NCBI RefSeq assembly: GCF_012395185.1
Contig: NZ_JAAZTU010000014.1
Coordinates: forward strand, 1-64,000
Reading direction: 5' to 3'
Length of the DNA: 64,000 nucleotides
From: Vibrio aestuarianus
GTDB taxonomy: Bacteria > Pseudomonadota > Gammaproteobacteria > Enterobacterales > Vibrionaceae
Within the stretch, counting starts at the first letter, position 1. The number at the start of each line of letters is the position of its first letter. Under the pieces are notes generated by a model. The model was given only the letters and a program-made list of their open reading frames with translations. It searched no databases and was not told the origin of the DNA. Below are positions 40,829-48,566 of this stretch, in pieces. Made by a program: the position numbers and the translations under genes.

Positions 40829-41773
40829 ATGTCAGGTGTTTTAAATACGGTTGATCAACGTACTAATCTGGTCGGTGAAAACCGCCTTGAGTTGTTGCTG
40901 TTTAGCCTAAATAGTCGACAAATCTTTGCGATTAACGTGTTTAAGGTTAAAGAGGTGATAAAAGTCCCTCAACTGACTAAAATGCCGGGATCTCATCACA
41001 ATATCACTGGGGTGGCTTCACTGCGCGGCGAGCCCGTTCCCATTATTGATTTACGCAGTGCTATTGGCTTTCCACCTTCTCGGTTGGATAACCAAGAGCA
41101 GAACCTTATCGTGACCGAATATAACCGTACGGTTCAGGGTTTTTTGGTTGGGCAGGTGCGTAATATCATCAACACCGCTTGGACTGAAATTCAGCCGCCG
41201 CCTAAATCAGCAGGGCGTTCAAATTATTTAACGGCGATTACTCAAGTTAAAGACAATGAACAGTCATTTATTGTTGAGATCATTGATGTCGAAAAAGTGT
41301 TGGCTGAAATTATCTATTACGACGTATCAATTTCAGAAGATGTTTTGGATCGCGAGCTTGCTAACCAGATGATTGGCCGAAAAGTTCTGATTGTTGATGA
41401 CTCTTCAACAGCCCGCAACCAGGTTAAAGGAACGCTTTCTCAGTTAGGTATTGAAATTATTGAGTGTCGAGATGGCCTAGAGGCATTAACTTTGCTGAAA
41501 TCTTGGTGTGATGAAGGACGTGAGGTGAGCAAAGAGTTATTGATGATGATAACCGATGCTGAAATGCCAGAAATGGATGGTTACAAGCTAACTCATGAAG
41601 TTCGCAGTGATAAACGGATGAAAGACCTGTACGTCACACTCAATACCTCGCTTAGCGGTAGCTTTAATGAAGCGATGGTACAGAAAGTGGGTTGTGACCG
41701 TTTCATCTCTAAATTCCAACCCGATTTACTGGTACAAGTTGCCCAAGACAGATTACGTGACGTGCTTTCTTAA
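40829..41773 (+). CDS. cheV: Chemotaxis coupling protein CheV
   Basis: CheV couples chemoreceptors to CheA and is tuned by phosphorylation. From ATG 40829 it is 314 aa: a CheW-like domain (about 15-165, with RGEPVPIIDLR) and a receiver domain (about 185-314) with the acidic pocket VDDS, the phospho-Asp in ITDAEMPEMDGY and a lysine in FISKF. The longer frame to 40772 overlaps the mlc terminator. Vibrios carry several cheV copies. Monocistronic. Confidence 0.93.
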   Translation: MSGVLNTVDQRTNLVGENRLELLLFSLNSRQIFAINVFKVKEVIKVPQLTKMPGSHHNITGVASLRGEPVPIIDLRSAIGFPPSRLDNQEQNLIVTEYNRTVQGFLVGQVRNIINTAWTEIQPPPKSAGRSNYLTAITQVKDNEQSFIVEIIDVEKVLAEIIYYDVSISEDVLDRELANQMIGRKVLIVDDSSTARNQVKGTLSQLGIEIIECRDGLEALTLLKSWCDEGREVSKELLMMITDAEMPEMDGYKLTHEVRSDKRMKDLYVTLNTSLSGSFNEAMVQKVGCDRFISKFQPDLLVQVAQDRLRDVLS

Positions 41774-41818
41774 TCAATGCATTCTGACCTTGCCGTGGTT
41801 AATTTTTCGAGATGAAAG

Positions 41819-41867
41819 CCTCTCGACTTAATGTCAGTCGTTCTGATGATGACGTTAAGTCGAGAGG
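41819..41867. repeat. Long inverted repeat downstream of cheV
   Basis: CCTCTCGACTTAATGTCA and TGACGTTAAGTCGAGAGG are 18-nt arms with one mismatch, separated by about 13 nt. Neither flank has a T-tract, so it is not a standard intrinsic terminator. It could protect the cheV 3' end or terminate in another way. Confidence 0.7.
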
Positions 41868-41939
41868 ATGTTGTTGGTAATATTAAGGATAAATGACCTT
41901 AACTGATTTGCAGCCTTATTTTTATATAAGATTGTGGTT

Positions 41940-43001
41940 TTACAGGTTATATAAGTCCTTGTTAGTTAAGTATATCCTTTCGGCTACTTCATGATATTGA
42001 TCTCGCCAGTCATTATTCGGTAAATCATGCATCACTGCACCAGTCCTGAACCACTCTACTGGACGTTGACCAAATTGGTCCCAATGGTCTGGGTTAACTT
42101 TATAGCTGAGGTAAGGAAGTAACTCATCTGCGACGGTATCAGGACCAGTGGGGATTCCTATAGCATTTGGAACTCCAGTCCCACTTATAAAATTAATATA
42201 TAATGTTGTGTTGTCTCTTGATGCTAATACTGACTTCCTTAATTGGTTAAGGACCGAGTCTTTCTTCGCGCTTATACTGCCAGGATCATAGTTATCTTGA
42301 ATATCAGCGTTTCCCCACTGAAATCCTTGAAGTCCACCGACCTGGGAGACAATTAACCATTTTCCTCTCACTTCTCCTAAGGTTGGCAAAGAATTCGAAT
42401 TAGGAGTAAACATGTAGTCGCGATGGGGTAAATTCTTATCTCCACCCCTCATTTCTTCCATATACTCATGAAAAGTGCGCACCCAAGTTTCATCTGAGCT
42501 ATTATCCTCTTCTTTTTTAAAGCGGATCAAAACACACTCTGTTGGGTATGTTTCTAAGAATTCATTCACATCACTCATCACTTGGTGCAAAGTAGAGCAG
42601 TAGTAGCTTCCATGGAATATTTTCATTCTATTTTCGCCAGACTCACCTGCATCGCAGTCAATACGTAAATCTAGGAAGCGAAACCCGCTGAGAAGCTGAT
42701 GCTTACAATTTTTTACATGACATTCAGCGTAATCCGACCCAGGACCGCCTTCCCAAGAATAATATCCGCCAGCTGCAGAGTTATGAGTGCCGGGAATAGA
42801 TAAATCAGTTAAGCGCATTGAGTCGTCTAGATGCTTCATCCACTCATAGCCTAGAATGTTGTGATTAATATTTGCTTTTGCTAGACGGGGAAAGGTTAAC
42901 CCAGCAGCAGCAACAAGCGCAGCTGCTGAAGAGTACGTTAGAAATCTACGTCGGCTCTGTGAACTCAATTCATAGAGCATTTCTTCTTTTATATCAGACA
43001 T
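41940..43001 (-). CDS. Tat-exported phosphatidylinositol-specific phospholipase C
   Basis: This 353-aa protein has a twin-arginine signal peptide (SRRRFLTYSS, hydrophobic AAALVAAAGL, cleavage likely after LAKA near residue 44). It then has a PI-PLC X domain with the two catalytic histidines in PGTHNSA and IFHGSYY and the acidic LDLRID. It should be exported folded and cleave phosphatidylinositol or GPI-like lipids, mostly eukaryotic targets, which points to host or prey interaction (inference). ATG 43001 follows AGG by 9 nt; the frame upstream starts only at TTG. Low G+C relative to its neighbours, with the odd elements at 43010 and 43139, suggests an acquired gene. Confidence 0.85.
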   Translation of the reverse strand: MSDIKEEMLYELSSQSRRRFLTYSSAAALVAAAGLTFPRLAKANINHNILGYEWMKHLDDSMRLTDLSIPGTHNSAAGGYYSWEGGPGSDYAECHVKNCKHQLLSGFRFLDLRIDCDAGESGENRMKIFHGSYYCSTLHQVMSDVNEFLETYPTECVLIRFKKEEDNSSDETWVRTFHEYMEEMRGGDKNLPHRDYMFTPNSNSLPTLGEVRGKWLIVSQVGGLQGFQWGNADIQDNYDPGSISAKKDSVLNQLRKSVLASRDNTTLYINFISGTGVPNAIGIPTGPDTVADELLPYLSYKVNPDHWDQFGQRPVEWFRTGAVMHDLPNNDWRDQYHEVAERIYLTNKDLYNL

Positions 43002-43009
43002 TTTTAATA

Positions 43010-43056
43010 ACCTAAATATCAATTATTGGGTGCGCTTACCTTATTGATATTTAGGT
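43010..43056 (-). promoter_or_regulatory. Inverted repeat burying the PI-PLC ribosome binding site
   Basis: ACCTAAATATCAAT and ATTGATATTTAGGT form a perfect 14-bp A/T-rich inverted repeat with a 19-nt spacer. In the transcript the 3' arm contains AGGU, the Shine-Dalgarno, 9 nt before the AUG, paired to ACCU of the 5' arm. It looks like a translation switch (thermometer or ligand/sRNA controlled) or else a DNA operator. A possible -10 (TAAAAT) lies at 43061-43066, very close to the 5' arm. Confidence 0.6.
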
Positions 43057-43138
43057 CATTATTTTAGTGTAAAAATGCGAAAAAATGTGAAAAAAGATGT
43101 TTTTAGGTATAATCAGTATTTATCATGCATCTTGCGCT

Positions 43139-43150
43139 GGGGGGGGGGGG
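43139..43150. repeat. G12 homopolymer tract
   Basis: Twelve consecutive G on the plus strand lie 138 bp upstream of the PI-PLC start and outside any gene. Such tracts slip during replication and can vary in length between cells. No other G-run of this length is seen in the window. Confidence 0.9.
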
Positions 43151-43240
43151 AAGGTGTGTTTAACGTTTGTTGGTTACTCAGTATCTTTAAACATAAATGT
43201 TTGCAGCCAGCTCAATAAGCAGGCTGAAGAAATTGACCGT

Positions 43241-43271
43241 ATAAAAAATGCCCCGCAGTGAGCAGGGCATT
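43241..43271 (-). terminator. yciK terminator
   Basis: AATGCCC / GGGCATT with flanking pairs, followed on the minus strand by ATTTTTTAT, 21 bp past the yciK stop. Confidence 0.88.
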
Positions 43272-43291
43272 GAGCGTGGTGAGCTGAAGCT

Positions 43292-44035
43292 TTACTTTTT
43301 AGGTTGAGCGTCGATACACTGGCCGTTAATTTCTTTACCTTCTGCAGCCATTAAGTACACATACAATGGCATGATATCTTTCGGCGTTTTCAGTAAATCA
43401 GTATCTTCTGCAGGAAAAGCTTTTGCACGCATACCTGTGCGCGTACCGCCAGGGTTAATCGCGTTGACGCGGATGTGCGTATTACTCAATTCATCAGCTA
43501 ATACTTGCATCATGCCTTCGGTGGCAAATTTTGAGATAGCGTATGTGCCCCAGAATGCACGGCCACAGTGCCCCACGGTTGATGAAGTAAAAACGATACG
43601 AGCATCTTCAGATTTGTGCAGCAGTGGTAGCACGGCTTGAGTAAGCAAAAACTGCGCTTTGACATTCACTTGCATCACTTCATCGTATGAGTCTTCACCA
43701 ATTTGATCGAATGGGCTTATTACACCCAACATACCAGCATTGTGTAGTACGCCATCTAAACGGCCAAATTGTTCCTCGATCGTATCAACCATATCAAGGT
43801 AGTGCTGTTTGGTAGCACCTTTCATATCTAGCGGAACAATAGCGGGTAGTGGGTAACCAGCGGCTTCGATTTCATCGTAAGTCTGTTCCAATTTCTTTAC
43901 TGTGCGGCCCAATAAAATAACGGTCGCGCCATGTGCGGCATAGCTAATGGCGGCTTGTTTGCCAATGCCATCACCAGAACCAGTAATTAAAATGACTTTA
44001 TCCTTGAGGGCATCTGCAGAAACTGAATAATCCAC
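43292..44035 (-). CDS. yciK: YciK-family short-chain oxidoreductase
   Basis: This 247-aa SDR protein has the cofactor loop TGSGDGIGKQ, HNAG, the catalytic Ser in FTSSTVG and YxxxK in YAISKFA, and the C-terminal INGQCIDAQP. It is close to E. coli YciK, including PLYVYLMAAEG. Substrate not defined. The start is GTG 44035 with AGGAAG 8 nt upstream. Divergent from sohB, the same pair as in E. coli. Confidence 0.92.
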   Translation of the reverse strand: MDYSVSADALKDKVILITGSGDGIGKQAAISYAAHGATVILLGRTVKKLEQTYDEIEAAGYPLPAIVPLDMKGATKQHYLDMVDTIEEQFGRLDGVLHNAGMLGVISPFDQIGEDSYDEVMQVNVKAQFLLTQAVLPLLHKSEDARIVFTSSTVGHCGRAFWGTYAISKFATEGMMQVLADELSNTHIRVNAINPGGTRTGMRAKAFPAEDTDLLKTPKDIMPLYVYLMAAEGKEINGQCIDAQPKK

Positions 44036-44125
44036 GTTGTGCTTCCTTATTCTTATGATTTACTTTAAGTCTTTGTGACAAGGTGGGTACAATACACCAA
44101 TTCGCACATTAAGAGGATTATGACT

Positions 44126-45187
44126 GTGGAATTTTTGTTGGACTACGGCCTGTTTTTGGCCAAGATTGCGACTGTCGTCGTCGCTCTCGTTGTATTGTTA
44201 GTCATTGTGAAATCCGTGGGTGGAAAAAACAGTGCGATAAAAGGTGAATTGGAAGTGGTGAATTTGACTGATCGCCATAAAGATATCGTCGAACAGCTTG
44301 AGCACCATTTACATGATGATGCGTTTATAAAGGCGCGAGATAAAGCTGAGAAAAAAAGCGAGAAAGAGAAAATAAAAGCGCGTGATAAAGCCATTAAAAA
44401 AGCAGCGAAAGAAGGTGAGTTAGACACAAAACGCGAACCACACCTTTTTGTTTTGGACTTCAACGGCAGCATTGATGCCAAAGAAGTCGCCTCCTTGCAT
44501 GAAGAAGTGACCGCTGTATTGGCTGTTGCTCGTGAAGGTGATGAAGTACTGCTGCGCTTGGAAACGGGTGGCGGCATGGTTCATGGCTATGGTTTGGCAT
44601 CATCGCAATTAGATCGCCTTAAAGCTGCCGGCTTACCATTGACGATAGCGGTTGACAAAGTGGCGGCTAGCGGTGGCTACATGATGGCGTGTATTGCCGA
44701 TAAAATTGTGTCAGCACCGTTTGCGATTGTGGGTTCTATTGGTGTGATTGCGCAGCTACCAAACTTCAACAAACTGCTTAAAAAGCATGACATCGAATAT
44801 GAACAGTTAACGGCGGGTGAATACAAACGTACCTTGACTATGTTCGGCGAAAATAGTGATAAGGCGCGTGAAAAGTTTAAGCAAGAGCTAGAAGAAACGC
44901 ATGAACTGTTTAAAGACTTTATTCGTGATCATCGCCCTGCGCTTGATCTTGATAAAGTGGCGACAGGTGAGCACTGGTTTGGTACGCAAGCGAAGGCGTT
45001 AGGTTTGGTTGATGAAATTAAAACCTCTGATGATTTAGTCGTTGAAGCGTGCAAAGACAAAACGGTATTGGCGATTCATTACGTACAAAAGAAAAAACTG
45101 ACAGATAAATTGGCCGGTGTGGCAGGTGAAGCTGCTGATAGCGTATTGATGAAGCTAATCAGCCGTGGTCAACGTCCGATAGTTTAA
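44126..45187 (+). CDS. sohB: Inner-membrane protease SohB
   Basis: SohB is an S49 signal-peptide-peptidase-like serine protease of the inner membrane. The 353-aa protein has an N-terminal helix (about 5-30), a Lys/Glu-rich coiled linker, and the protease domain with Ser in VAASGGYMMA and general-base Lys in EYKRTLTMFGEN. GTG 44126 (MEFLLDYGLFL) lines up with E. coli MELLSEYGLFL and has GAGG 9 nt upstream; ATG 44120 is too close to that site. Confidence 0.92.
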   Translation: MEFLLDYGLFLAKIATVVVALVVLLVIVKSVGGKNSAIKGELEVVNLTDRHKDIVEQLEHHLHDDAFIKARDKAEKKSEKEKIKARDKAIKKAAKEGELDTKREPHLFVLDFNGSIDAKEVASLHEEVTAVLAVAREGDEVLLRLETGGGMVHGYGLASSQLDRLKAAGLPLTIAVDKVAASGGYMMACIADKIVSAPFAIVGSIGVIAQLPNFNKLLKKHDIEYEQLTAGEYKRTLTMFGENSDKAREKFKQELEETHELFKDFIRDHRPALDLDKVATGEHWFGTQAKALGLVDEIKTSDDLVVEACKDKTVLAIHYVQKKKLTDKLAGVAGEAADSVLMKLISRGQRPIV

Positions 45188-45255
45188 TCTGCGCTGTTTT
45201 TTTTGGGTTGAAGTGCGTTGCATTTCAATTGAAAGAGAATGAGCAAAAGAAGCAT

Positions 45256-45290
45256 TAAGCGGGGAAATGCGTTATTTCTCTGCTTTTTTT
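45256..45290 (+). terminator. sohB terminator
   Basis: AAGCGGGGAAAT pairs imperfectly with ATTTCTCTGCTT, followed by seven T. It overlaps the 3' end of the convergent rhomboid gene. Confidence 0.7.
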
Positions 45291-45835
45291 AACTGTAACC
45301 ATTCACATAATCCGATTGCAAAGCCTGCCAGCATGCCAGCCAGGTGTGCTTCAATGGCCACGCGGGCATTGATCAGTTCACTGGTGCTGACTGAAGCTCC
45401 GAACGTCTGTTCCCAGGTGACTTTAACGATAATACCTACCACCAACAGCCAACTGCTTTGGCGTCCTTGTAACGCTTCTTGTAGAGCCAAATAGGCAAAC
45501 ACCCCGTGTAGAGCACCAGACAAACCGACGTAAATCTGCATACTACTAAAAAAAAGGCTAACGCCAACCGTAAAGCTGGTCATAAGAAGGCTAAGTAGCA
45601 ATCTTTTACTGCTAGGTTGAAACACAAAATGGATGACCCACAGTCCAGCGAGGTTCATGCCAAGATGTGCAAAGTTGGTATGAGTAAAATTTCCTGTTAG
45701 GATTCGCCACCATTGACCCGTTTCGATTACAGATAAGTTCCATTCGCTGAATGTAGCAAGGGGTTCAAATTGCAAAGCGAAGCAAATCAAACTGATGGTC
45801 ATTAGCGTTAGATAGCTTTTTTTTATACTACTCAT
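45272..45835 (-). CDS. rrtA: Rhombosortase (rhomboid-family protease)
   Basis: This 187-aa protein has about six helices and the rhomboid catalytic motif GLSGALHGVF with upstream HTNFAHLGMNLAG. The short size and sequence fit rhombosortases, which cleave the GlyGly-CTERM tail of exported proteins such as proteases and nucleases in Vibrio and Shewanella. No GlyGly-CTERM protein is encoded in this window. ATG 45835; the frame beyond it overlaps the divergent DTW gene. Ribosome binding site weak. Confidence 0.82.
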   Translation of the reverse strand: MSSIKKSYLTLMTISLICFALQFEPLATFSEWNLSVIETGQWWRILTGNFTHTNFAHLGMNLAGLWVIHFVFQPSSKRLLLSLLMTSFTVGVSLFFSSMQIYVGLSGALHGVFAYLALQEALQGRQSSWLLVVGIIVKVTWEQTFGASVSTSELINARVAIEAHLAGMLAGFAIGLCEWLQLKKAEK

Positions 45836-45868
45836 TTTTAGAAAATTCAGGCGGAAGTGGTTCACGTT

Positions 45869-46477
45869 ATGTCTCGTTATTGTTCTCAATGTGGTAAATC
45901 GCTTAAGGCGTGTATTTGTGCATCTATTGTACCGCTTGCATCGTCGGTAGAGCTTATCATCCTTCAACATCCGACAGAAGAACATCGCCCGATGGGAACT
46001 GCGCGTATTTTGGATTTATCTTTGGCGAACAGTATGCGTTTGGTAGGAGAAGATTTCAGCCAACATGCGCAGCTCAATGCGCTACTTTCTGAGCCTGATG
46101 TCGTTCACTATGTGCTGTATCCCAGTGATGTTTCTCGCTGTGCATCTGAGCTGTCGACGTTATCTCCAGCCAAAAAAATTCGTATCATTTTACTCGATGG
46201 TACATGGAAGAAAGCATATAAAATGTGGCAACTTTCCGGCAACTTGCACGCGTTGCCAAGTGTACATTTGCCTAAAGACCTCGTCGGTAATTACCGTATT
46301 CGTAAAGCGCCGAGTGAAAACAGTTTATCGACGGTTGAAGCGGGATATCATATTTTATCGCTGCTTGAGTCAACGCGAAATTTTCAACCACTAATGACAG
46401 CTTTTGAACAGATGATAGAGTTTCAAATTGCCCAGATGCCCCCGGGCGTATTTGAGCGCAACTATTTGTCCAAATAA
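45869..46477 (+). CDS. DTW-domain tRNA-uridine aminocarboxypropyltransferase
   Basis: This 202-aa protein has an N-terminal zinc-type cysteine pattern (CSQC, then CIC: C-x2-C-x6-C-x-C) and the DTW-type motif LDGTWKKAYKM. DTW proteins (E. coli TapT, YfiP) put an acp3 group on U47 of tRNAs using SAM. ATG 45869 has GGAAG upstream; only 33 bp separate it from the divergent rhombosortase start. Confidence 0.85.
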   Translation: MSRYCSQCGKSLKACICASIVPLASSVELIILQHPTEEHRPMGTARILDLSLANSMRLVGEDFSQHAQLNALLSEPDVVHYVLYPSDVSRCASELSTLSPAKKIRIILLDGTWKKAYKMWQLSGNLHALPSVHLPKDLVGNYRIRKAPSENSLSTVEAGYHILSLLESTRNFQPLMTAFEQMIEFQIAQMPPGVFERNYLSK

Positions 46478-46496
46478 ATAGTCTTTGCGCGGCACA

Positions 46497-47825
46497 TCAG
46501 CAGTGGTGATGTGCTGAGAACAATTGTTGATGCATTCTTTGTGCATAGCCATCGGTCATGGCAGAAATGTAATCGCATATCACCCGCATTCCATCTCCAG
46601 ATCCATCTTCTGCTTGTTGCCATTTACCGCGAGTTGTTTCTGGCAGTAGCCGTTCAGGGTCAGCACTGAGCGCCTCGAATAGATCCATGATGATCTGTTG
46701 TCCTTTGTATTCCACACGTTGAACTTGTGGAATTTGAATGACGTATTGACTAACGAAATTCTTCAAAACTTCAAGCGCATTAGCCATATTGGGTTCGAGA
46801 AAGGCATTAAAAGCGAGGAGTTCATTGTGAAACGGAGCGTCCACTGGTTTAACATTAATGCTAGTGAGTAAAGCGTTGACCATGCCACCGATAGCATCTT
46901 TGCGGCGATAGTGTTTGCCAGCAAATAACATTTCACTGATTGAAGCAATGTGTTCTTCAAACCAAGCATCGCCACATTCGGCTAATTGAGAAGCTGCCGC
47001 CTCTTGCCACTGCTGGCGAGTGACCATGCCAAGTACGATAGCATCTTCCAAGTCATGCACCCCATAGGCAATGTCATCCGCTAGCTCCATTATGGAGCAA
47101 TCGAGTGATTTAAAGCGCGTCTTTTTGTGCTGATAAGGCGTTGCTGGTAGGTCACGCATTTGGCTTAATAAGTCTTTATCGTTTGCTGATAACGGCTCAA
47201 AAACCCAAGCTAAAATCGATTGGTCACAATCATAAATGCCCTTGGCAGGTGACCAATCTTTCGCTTTGAGCTGACGTTGGTGAGAGACCGCTTCGGGGAG
47301 TTTTTCTGCTCGAGTTTGGCTAAGTAAAGCGGGATATTTTAGTAGTCCTAACGCCGTTCGCCGAGAAAGATTCATGCCATGGTGTTCGGTGTAGGGTTCA
47401 AGGCTTGTCACAATGCGAAAGGTTTGAGCATTACCTTCAAAACCACCATGTTCACGCATCATGTAGTTCAACGCGACTTCGCCTCCGTGCCCATAAGGGG
47501 GATGACCAATATCATGCGCCAAGCACAATGAGTCGATCAAGCTATCTGAAGGCAATAGATCACGAAATTCGGGTTGTTTTAGCTTTATCTGAGCAACAAT
47601 ACCAGTACCTAATTGAGCCGCTTCCAGTGAATGTGTTAAACGGGTACGGTGGAAATCATTAAGGCTGGTACCGTGTACCTGAGTTTTTGCTTGTAAGCGA
47701 CGAAAGGCCGCTGAATGGAGAATACGTGCGCGATCACGTTGGTATGGGCTGCGGTGATCATCTCGACGAATTTTATGTTCATCATCTTTGCGCTCAAGCC
47801 ATTTAGGGCTAATGGAAATTTCCAT
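46497..47825 (-). CDS. dGTPase-family HD-domain triphosphohydrolase
   Basis: This 442-aa protein shows the HD-domain metal site (RLTHSLEAAQLG, then CLAHDIGHPPYGHGGE) and a second conserved block MELADDIAYGVHDLEDA. It belongs to the dGTP triphosphohydrolase-like proteins (dNTP to nucleoside plus triphosphate). It is shorter than E. coli Dgt and closer to the class reported in Vibrio and Shewanella, some of which defend against phage by emptying the dGTP pool. A strong AGGAG precedes the ATG. It lies 58 bp after yfbR, suggesting joint control of deoxynucleotides. Confidence 0.87.
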   Translation of the reverse strand: MEISISPKWLERKDDEHKIRRDDHRSPYQRDRARILHSAAFRRLQAKTQVHGTSLNDFHRTRLTHSLEAAQLGTGIVAQIKLKQPEFRDLLPSDSLIDSLCLAHDIGHPPYGHGGEVALNYMMREHGGFEGNAQTFRIVTSLEPYTEHHGMNLSRRTALGLLKYPALLSQTRAEKLPEAVSHQRQLKAKDWSPAKGIYDCDQSILAWVFEPLSANDKDLLSQMRDLPATPYQHKKTRFKSLDCSIMELADDIAYGVHDLEDAIVLGMVTRQQWQEAAASQLAECGDAWFEEHIASISEMLFAGKHYRRKDAIGGMVNALLTSINVKPVDAPFHNELLAFNAFLEPNMANALEVLKNFVSQYVIQIPQVQRVEYKGQQIIMDLFEALSADPERLLPETTRGKWQQAEDGSGDGMRVICDYISAMTDGYAQRMHQQLFSAHHHC

Positions 47826-47883
47826 ACCATCTCCTGCAACACATTGCTAATTTTCAAACACTTACCTGGTAACTTATCGCTAA

Positions 47884-48468
47884 TTAGCTGATTTCGTCCA
47901 GCGTTAATTCAAAACTTGGGGCAAAGGTATTTAAGAAATACTCCATTTCAGGTGTTCGGCGCTCTTTAAGAGTGATATCAAGGCGCTTTTTCGCGAGTGC
48001 ATACTCGTGGTTTCCAGCGCTCAACTCTTCTAAACATTTGAGATAAGCACAGATAGAGTCAGCTTGTTTTACAATAGCCGCATCTTCAGGATGCGCTGCT
48101 TGCGTCACCAGGTACGGCGCGAAGTCTTCCTGTAGTTCCTCTGGCAGCATAGAAAGCAGTTTTTGCTCAGCAGCGGCTTCAATCTTTTTATACTCTTTAG
48201 CTATATCTGGGTTGTAGTATTTGACTGGTGTCGGTAAATCGCCAGTTAATACTTCGCTGGTATCATGATACATCCCCAAAATTGCAATTCGTTCAGGGTT
48301 AACCTTCCCACCGAATTTTTTGTTTTTGATCACCGCTAATGCGTGTGCGACAAAAGCAACTTGCAGGCTATGTTCTGAAATGTTTTCACTGGAAACCGAA
48401 CGCATTAAAGGCCAACGTTGAATTAACTGCATTCGAGCGAGATGGGCAAAAAAATGGCTCTCTTTCAT
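47884..48468 (-). CDS. yfbR: 5'-deoxynucleotidase YfbR
   Basis: YfbR dephosphorylates deoxyribonucleoside 5'-monophosphates. The 194-aa HD protein has ligands in [30 protein letters not shown] and a distal Asp in [16 protein letters not shown] 48468 ([10 protein letters not shown]) matches E. coli MKQSHFFAHL with AAGGA 11 nt upstream; the ATG at 48480 overlaps that site. The order alaA-yfbR is as in E. coli. Confidence 0.94.
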   Translation of the reverse strand: MKESHFFAHLARMQLIQRWPLMRSVSSENISEHSLQVAFVAHALAVIKNKKFGGKVNPERIAILGMYHDTSEVLTGDLPTPVKYYNPDIAKEYKKIEAAAEQKLLSMLPEELQEDFAPYLVTQAAHPEDAAIVKQADSICAYLKCLEELSAGNHEYALAKKRLDITLKERRTPEMEYFLNTFAPSFELTLDEIS

Positions 48469-48499
48469 TGCAATAAACATCCTTGCTTTGAGTGGAAAA

Positions 48500-48541
48500 G
48501 AAAACGGACGCTCTTTCAGTTTAGGAAAGTGCGCCCGTTTA
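48500..48541 (-). terminator. alaA terminator
   Basis: AAACGGACGCTCTTTC pairs with GAAAGTGCGCCCGTTT (two non-pairs), and the minus strand continues with a T-rich TTTTCTTTT run. Confidence 0.82.
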
Positions 48542-48566
48542 GCATATGGAACTTTACGTTAAAATT

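Noticed and set aside
44143..44577. 144-aa Ser-rich open frame antisense to sohB
   Set aside because: Composition (Ser/Phe/Thr-rich) is the mirror of the Lys/Glu-rich sohB linker; sohB is well supported.
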